NCBI RefSeq assembly: GCF_050948175.1
Contig: NW_027490131.1
Span: forward strand, 1,302,001-1,366,000
Direction: 5' to 3'
DNA length: 64,000 nucleotides
From: Xylocopa sonorina
Lineage: Eukaryota; Arthropoda; Insecta; Hymenoptera; Apidae
Shown here: in pieces, positions 59,917-64,000 of the stretch
Numbering within the stretch: position 1 is the first letter of the stretch
Layout of the letters: each line of letters starts with the position of its first letter
Notes under the pieces: model-generated
What the model was told of the DNA's origin: nothing
Database searches by the model: none
Seen by the model: only the letters and a program-made list of their open reading frames with translations
Made by a program: the position numbers and the translations under genes

Positions 59917-60701
59917 GGCGGGATGCAGCGGGCCGCACGCTCGGCATGCCGATAATGATACCAGCAGAGTGATTTCTGCTTGTCGCGGCTTTTGCTGCGA
60001 GGCCGATTTCCTCGCCTATCGCGAGAAACCGAGCGCCTTCGAGACCGTTCGCGATCATTTAACAACGCCTCTAACCGCGCACTCATTTTGTTTAGTTCGC
60101 CGCGTAAGGTATCTATCTCCGACGATTGAGAGGTAGCAGCAACCCTTTCGCTTGCTACTGGAATTTCGTGGACCCGGTCCGCTATTTCTGCCAGCTTAGC
60201 CCCGTCCTTGTCGGATGTGGCGGCTAAGACCAGCTGCATCTTCGTGGGGAACCGGTTTTTCCACATCTCCACTAAGAATTCTTCATTGACGGCGGAACTG
60301 ACTAACTCTTTTAGCCGCCGCCAAAATTGTGTAGGCGTACGGTCGCCCATTTCTTCGGCCTCCAACAATTTCCGGACTCGGGTAGTATCCGAGTCGGAAA
60401 GGCGTTTAATTAATTCGGCCTTGATTGTGTCATATTTCTTCGCGGCCGGTGGGTTGCAAATGATGTCCTCTACTTCTTCAGCGTGTTTACCTTCCAATTG
60501 AGCCACAACGTACCCGAACTTCGTCTCATCTTTAGTAATTCGCGCTATCGCGAATTGTGCCTAAAGCTGATGGAACCAAAGGGCTACCTTCTGGGGTCAA
60601 AATGCGGGTACCTTAATCGGAGCTGCTGCGAGGTTAATTACCTCCCTACTTCCTTCCGCCAAGGAAACGTCAACCATGGTGGAATTGAAGGCGTCCTCCA
60701 T
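59880..60701 (-). pseudogene. CsRn1-type gag
   Basis: I place the start at the ATG 60701 (MEDAF) because the same frame runs to 59880. Two stops interrupt it: TGA at 60599 (codon 35) and TAG at 60563 (codon 47). Downstream is the capsid region (DTIKAELIKRLSDSD, TPTQFWRRLKELV), an Arg/Ser-rich stretch, and the CHCC zinc motif C-x3-H-x9-C-x3-C (CWYHYRH...CIPPC). Packages the element RNA in the intact family. Confidence 0.85.
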
Positions 60702-60791
60702 GTTAGTGTATATAATAATTTCACCGAATGTTAAAAAAAAAAAAAAACTGATAACTACCACGCACTCACGCGTTCCCGTTTTTATATGTAA

Positions 60792-60809
60792 ATCACGTCG
60801 GGGTCACCA
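60792..60809 (-). other. Primer-binding site for tRNA-Trp
   Basis: 18 bases, TGGTGACCCCGACGTGAT on the minus strand, complementary to the 3' end of insect tRNA-Trp (acceptor CGGGGTC, discriminator A, CCA) as I recall it. It lies two bases after the 5' LTR. Confidence 0.8.
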
Positions 60810-60811
60810 AT

Positions 60812-61135
60812 TTGGGAAACCCGTGGGTGTGGTTGAATAACACTCGGAAGTATATAACAAAATAATTTATTTCAACAAAGACAGATTGAAAGTCAACGCT
60901 AGAGACGCTAGGCACGTAGCTTCAAGCTCACTCTAAACATACTGATCTTGAGGGCTCCTTTCCCTCACATTTTATCTGCTTGTCACCCCCTCATTTCGAT
61001 GCCGAAAAGGAGGGGGCACGTTCGTAGAAATCATCCTCAATATGTTTAATGTCTCCAGTCTCTTCGCTTCGAGGGTTAAGTGTGCTCTTCCGCCCTGCGC
61101 CACGGGGTGCAAAGGCGACTACGGTGGTCGCCACA
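60812..61135 (-). repeat. 5' LTR of the CsRn1-type element
   Basis: 324 bp. Same ends as 56080-56438 (TTGGGAAACCC at the left, GTCGCCACA at the right in plus orientation), with a 35-bp deletion after ATCATCCTCAA. Confidence 0.9.
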
Positions 61136-61520
61136 ACTTTATCTGAGATTAAGGTCTGCTTTCCTTGTTTCCATACTTCTTTACATGGCGTTACATTCTT
61201 AAGACTCCTTGTAAATTACAAAGAACAGAAACGCTACATGGATTATAAAAGTGTAATAATTCAATTTATATAATCTTGAACATTTTAAATCCGTTGCTTT
61301 TAAATACGTTGCTTTGCTTGTTGTATATGTTTATCACCTGGAGCGGAACCAACTACTACTACCATCATCCCTTTCTAAAATTTGGAAAATCCACCAGATT
61401 TAATGAAACCTTGCTTAGGTTGCAGCAGAAATGAAATTACATTGACAGAAGTACCAGCTAGCTCTACACGCCTATTTGAAACAACACCAAATCACCTGGT
61501 TAAACAAGAATATATTAAAT
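61136..61520 (-). pseudogene. SLC25A26: SLC25A26-like pseudogene, right copy, upstream part
   Basis: Minus-strand blocks match 34713-35065 of the left copy: RVELAGTSVNVISFLL, then KQGFIKSGGFSKF and stop, VVVGSAPG, and further on PCKEVWKQGKQTLISDK up to the insertion. A 27-bp deletion removes the DTVKTHLQS segment present on the left. The gene continues at 56079. Confidence 0.65.
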
Positions 61521-63170
61521 GTGACTTGGACTTTCAAATTTGAATTTATAAACATCTAACAAATAAATATGTTTTTCTGACTATTCATATCATTATACTT
61601 TCAGTGATTTATTATGTGCTGTGATTTGATATATTAACTGCTTGATTATATTTTACAACGAACCTTGAGTACCAAACATTGCTTTTACTCCTGATAAGAA
61701 TGAATAGTTCTTCGTTTTATATTCCTATATCGCATTGGTAATAAAAGTATATGATATTGTTTTTATGCAGTCATGTATAATTATGTACATACAAATTCGC
61801 GATTAAGTAGCTATGTGTTCAAATTCAATTCCGAATAATGCTCTGAAAAGCGTCCCAGATTACAAAGGGCAAGATGGCGGCGACACCATACCGGCACTAT
61901 ATTGCTACTTCCGAGGAGTTTCAGCTGATCCGTAGCCATCTGCGGCCAGATTCTTTAGCTAAAATACCAGAACATGTTACCAGCACGTTCCAAACAAGCA
62001 TAACACACCGTGTGAATCACGCAGCACCAGTACTATAGTGATACGCGTATCATCGCTCCATTCATGAATCTTTTCAGCAATGACGTAGGGCCACATTTGG
62101 TAATGGGGTACCTGTGCTTTCATACAAATTAGAACCGTTAGATGTTCAACATATGAGTATTAATATTTATTTTGATAGTCGTTTTCGTATATGTATAGTT
62201 ATTGTGAGAGTTGTATATATTTCTTTCAACCCGTCATAAACTAAAAATATTATTTATAAGAACAGTATTATTTACAAAGTACAAATTCATGCTGTTGCGT
62301 CCCTAACTTCGCCTCATGTAATTTCTTAAATGACATGCTGTCGTCGTATTTAATATAACCCTCAACTGCATGAATTTGTAACGATCAATTGAGAAAAATA
62401 CATATAAAATAAATGTATATATTTTTATGATAAAGTAATTAACGACTTTATCAAAAAAATCGCCGTATTGAGCTAGTTTACAGAGAATAATAATGTCGAG
62501 TTTTTACATTTCTGTTTCGTGCCGGTGTATCTATTTTGGAATCAAAATAAATAAACTGCTTGGTTTAGCAATTTTTCATATTCGCTTATAATTTTTGTGG
62601 AATCAATTTTCCTATTAGTAAATGTCAGTTTACGTCACTACCACGCGTGTAACTATGGTGTGCTGATAGTGTCATTGCCACGGCCGTGTAGCCAGTGTGC
62701 TATAGCGCGGTGCATTAGTAGTGCCGTGATACAAGTGTCGCCCCAGTACTAATAGTATGCCGTTACGAAAGCTGTGTAGGTGCACTGTCTTTGCACAGTT
62801 CTGTCACGGAATTCGTTCCATCCGTTGTCATTGGCGTGCCAATCGCTGGCTGCTTGGGATATTGTAGTGCATGAGGCAGACTTGTTTCTTATCATCATCA
62901 AGGAGATGAATTTTCACTTTCCCCTGTTTGAATTTTGTTAATTATTGCTTGGAATTTTTGCCGCTTCTGCATCTCTATGACCGCATTGTGGATTTAACTT
63001 ATGTACGATCTTTTTGGTCTTCATCTTTTGTTACATAAAACATTATATATGTAATGCATGTTCGTTATGTAATGCTCAGATTTGTAATACTCAGATTCTT
63101 TTATTCTTTTGTAAAGCAACTTATTCGATTAATATATTTATTAGGCATAGATATAAATAATTAGAAACAT
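61521..63170. other. Arm sequence with no recognised gene
   Basis: Reverse partner of 32941-34699. The block around 62700-62970 mirrors 33242-33560. Contains ATGGCGGCGACACCATACCG at 61872, a GC-rich block also partly conserved on the left near 34340; possibly an old promoter or 5' exon. Confidence 0.4.
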
Positions 63171-64000
63171 GTTATTAGAATGGAATTAAATATGTTGTTG
63201 CAATTATATATTTAAGGTCTGAAGGTGTAGATGCAATTAGTTTCCGATGTTTTACGTTATCCAATCGACGTATCGAGTGAGGCTATGAAATATCAAAATC
63301 TCTTACAATTCCTCGATTCCTTTCCATGTTAAATGAATGATTAGTTCTGCAAGACAAGAAGCCTGAATTAGTGAGATCTCTGCGAACATAAGTAATTTGT
63401 AAGTAATACATTTTTTCTCGTTGAAATATTTGCCTTTCCATAGAATAGAACGTTTAAATATTATTGCCTGTTTTATATCCATTTCGGTCCAATTTTATTA
63501 TAGCTTTTGAGCAGAAGTAATATTTATTATACCTGATTTTGTGCAGTAGTTTTTTGTTTAACAGATTTTATTGTTCCGTCAGTTTATTTTTCTGCTCGCT
63601 ACTTTCCACTTTCAGTTCCGTATACTTATCCTTTATCACCATCATATATGTTGCGTAAGATTATAATAACTTTTTGTCTTCAAATTTTGAGGATATTTCA
63701 ATTAAGTTTGCTCTGATTACAAAAACAGGAATTAAAAAAGAGTGGCATGTACCATTTCTTGGAAACGTTGTATGGTAATTTGCATCTGACTGTTTTGAAA
63801 GGCACGTACTTTACTTAACGTTTGCAATGATTCAGTTAGCGCAAAAAATAAATATTCTACATTCTAAACTGTCCGCTCTTGTAATTGTAAGGCAAATGCA
63901 TTCATCTGTCGACATCGTGAACACTGTTGTTTGGCTAAATTCCAGAAAAACAAATATATTATAAGTATTATAATAAACATCATAATATTAAATTTAACTT
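63171..64000 (-). pseudogene. RNF212/Zip3-like RING-coiled-coil gene fragment, copy C
   Basis: Same orientation as copy A and cut by the window end. The C-terminal exon (about 63660-63290) has a deletion near 63571 compared with the others. The helical exon (about 63930-63745) begins after a good acceptor, TTCTGGAATTTAG, keeps the CSRCRQMN pair, and ends at EMV followed by GTACATGCC, a possible donor. Several changes (for example KNILFIF in place of EYFF) show decay. Confidence 0.5.

Larger units (their letters stand above)
56075..61140 (-). mobile_element. CsRn1-clade Ty3/gypsy LTR retrotransposon
   Basis: Complete element 56080-61135 with target duplication ACTTT at 56075-56079 and 61136-61140. 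LTRs are 56080-56438 and 60812-61135. The primer-binding site is complementary to the 3' end of tRNA-Trp, and Gag carries a CHCC rather than CCHC zinc motif; both are hallmarks of the CsRn1 clade. Order on the minus strand: Gag, protease, RT, RNase H, integrase. No env. Young by LTR similarity, but coding is broken by two stops in gag, one TGA before RT and a frameshift deletion after RT. Confidence 0.9.
49200..64000 (-). repeat. Right arm of the large inverted duplication
   Basis: Reverse-complement partner of 30501-39720, continuing past the end of the window. It is longer because of the CsRn1 element (about 5.06 kb), a longer R1 fragment, satellite 2 and more of HSDL2. Confidence 0.88.

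Noticed and set aside
56857..60734. Plus-strand ORFs of 60-117 codons across the CsRn1 element
   Set aside because: Antisense shadows of the minus-strand gag-pol genes.

Overview
The window looks like heterochromatic DNA from an insect, possibly a hymenopteran. The order is an inference from overall character, not proven. It is AT-rich and carries Ty3/gypsy (including a CsRn1-type element), Ty1/copia, BEL/Pao, R1-like and piggyBac-like elements, degenerate TTAGG-like tracts and long satellite arrays. I see no intact host gene, no rRNA or tRNA gene, no CRISPR array and nothing prokaryotic. Almost every ORF of 60-150 codons is a by-product of satellite DNA or a piece of a dead transposon.

Layout. 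1-1300 is a decayed fragment of an RNF212/Zip3-like RING gene. 1681-3230 holds a GC-rich dispersed repeat. About 3585 to 30020 is mainly a satellite of roughly 174-182 bp in both orientations, plus a second AT-rich satellite of about 131-142 bp (22471-23526, 25856-26217). Inserted in them are a 526-bp SINE-like element (4393), a BEL/Pao remnant (7250), a complete but dead Ty3/gypsy element with an exact 5-bp target duplication (9732-14607), a truncated copia (15352), and three piggyBac-like remnants (18741, 20765, 23527).

From about 30500 to 64000 the window is an imperfect inverted duplication. The left arm (about 30500-39720) and right arm (about 49200-64000) carry, from the outside in: the RNF212-like pseudogene, a pseudogene of the mitochondrial S-adenosylmethionine carrier (SLC25A26), an HSDL2 pseudogene, a 41-bp minisatellite, a degenerate CCTAA/TTAGG tract, an R1-like LINE fragment, a solo-LTR-like repeat and satellite. 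The spacer (39.7-49.2 kb) holds nested piggyBac-like elements, satellite, a second SINE-like copy and a second copy of the GC-rich repeat.

The arms differ by later insertions. A CsRn1-clade LTR retrotransposon (56080-61135, TSD ACTTT) sits inside the right-arm SLC25A26 copy, and the left arm preserves the empty site. Left-arm RNF212-like intron 1 carries an unrelated block with an inverted LTR-like repeat (about 30950-32200).

The most unusual signal is that three different piggyBac-like ends (20765, 23528, 43258) each carry subterminal repeats of 43-44 bp. The repeats at 23545 have a perfect dyad core in two of three units, those at 20779 a clear imperfect dyad, and those near 43183 only a weak one. 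Nothing here reads as a new cellular system. The interest lies in transposon end structure, the palindromic segmental duplication and satellite organisation.
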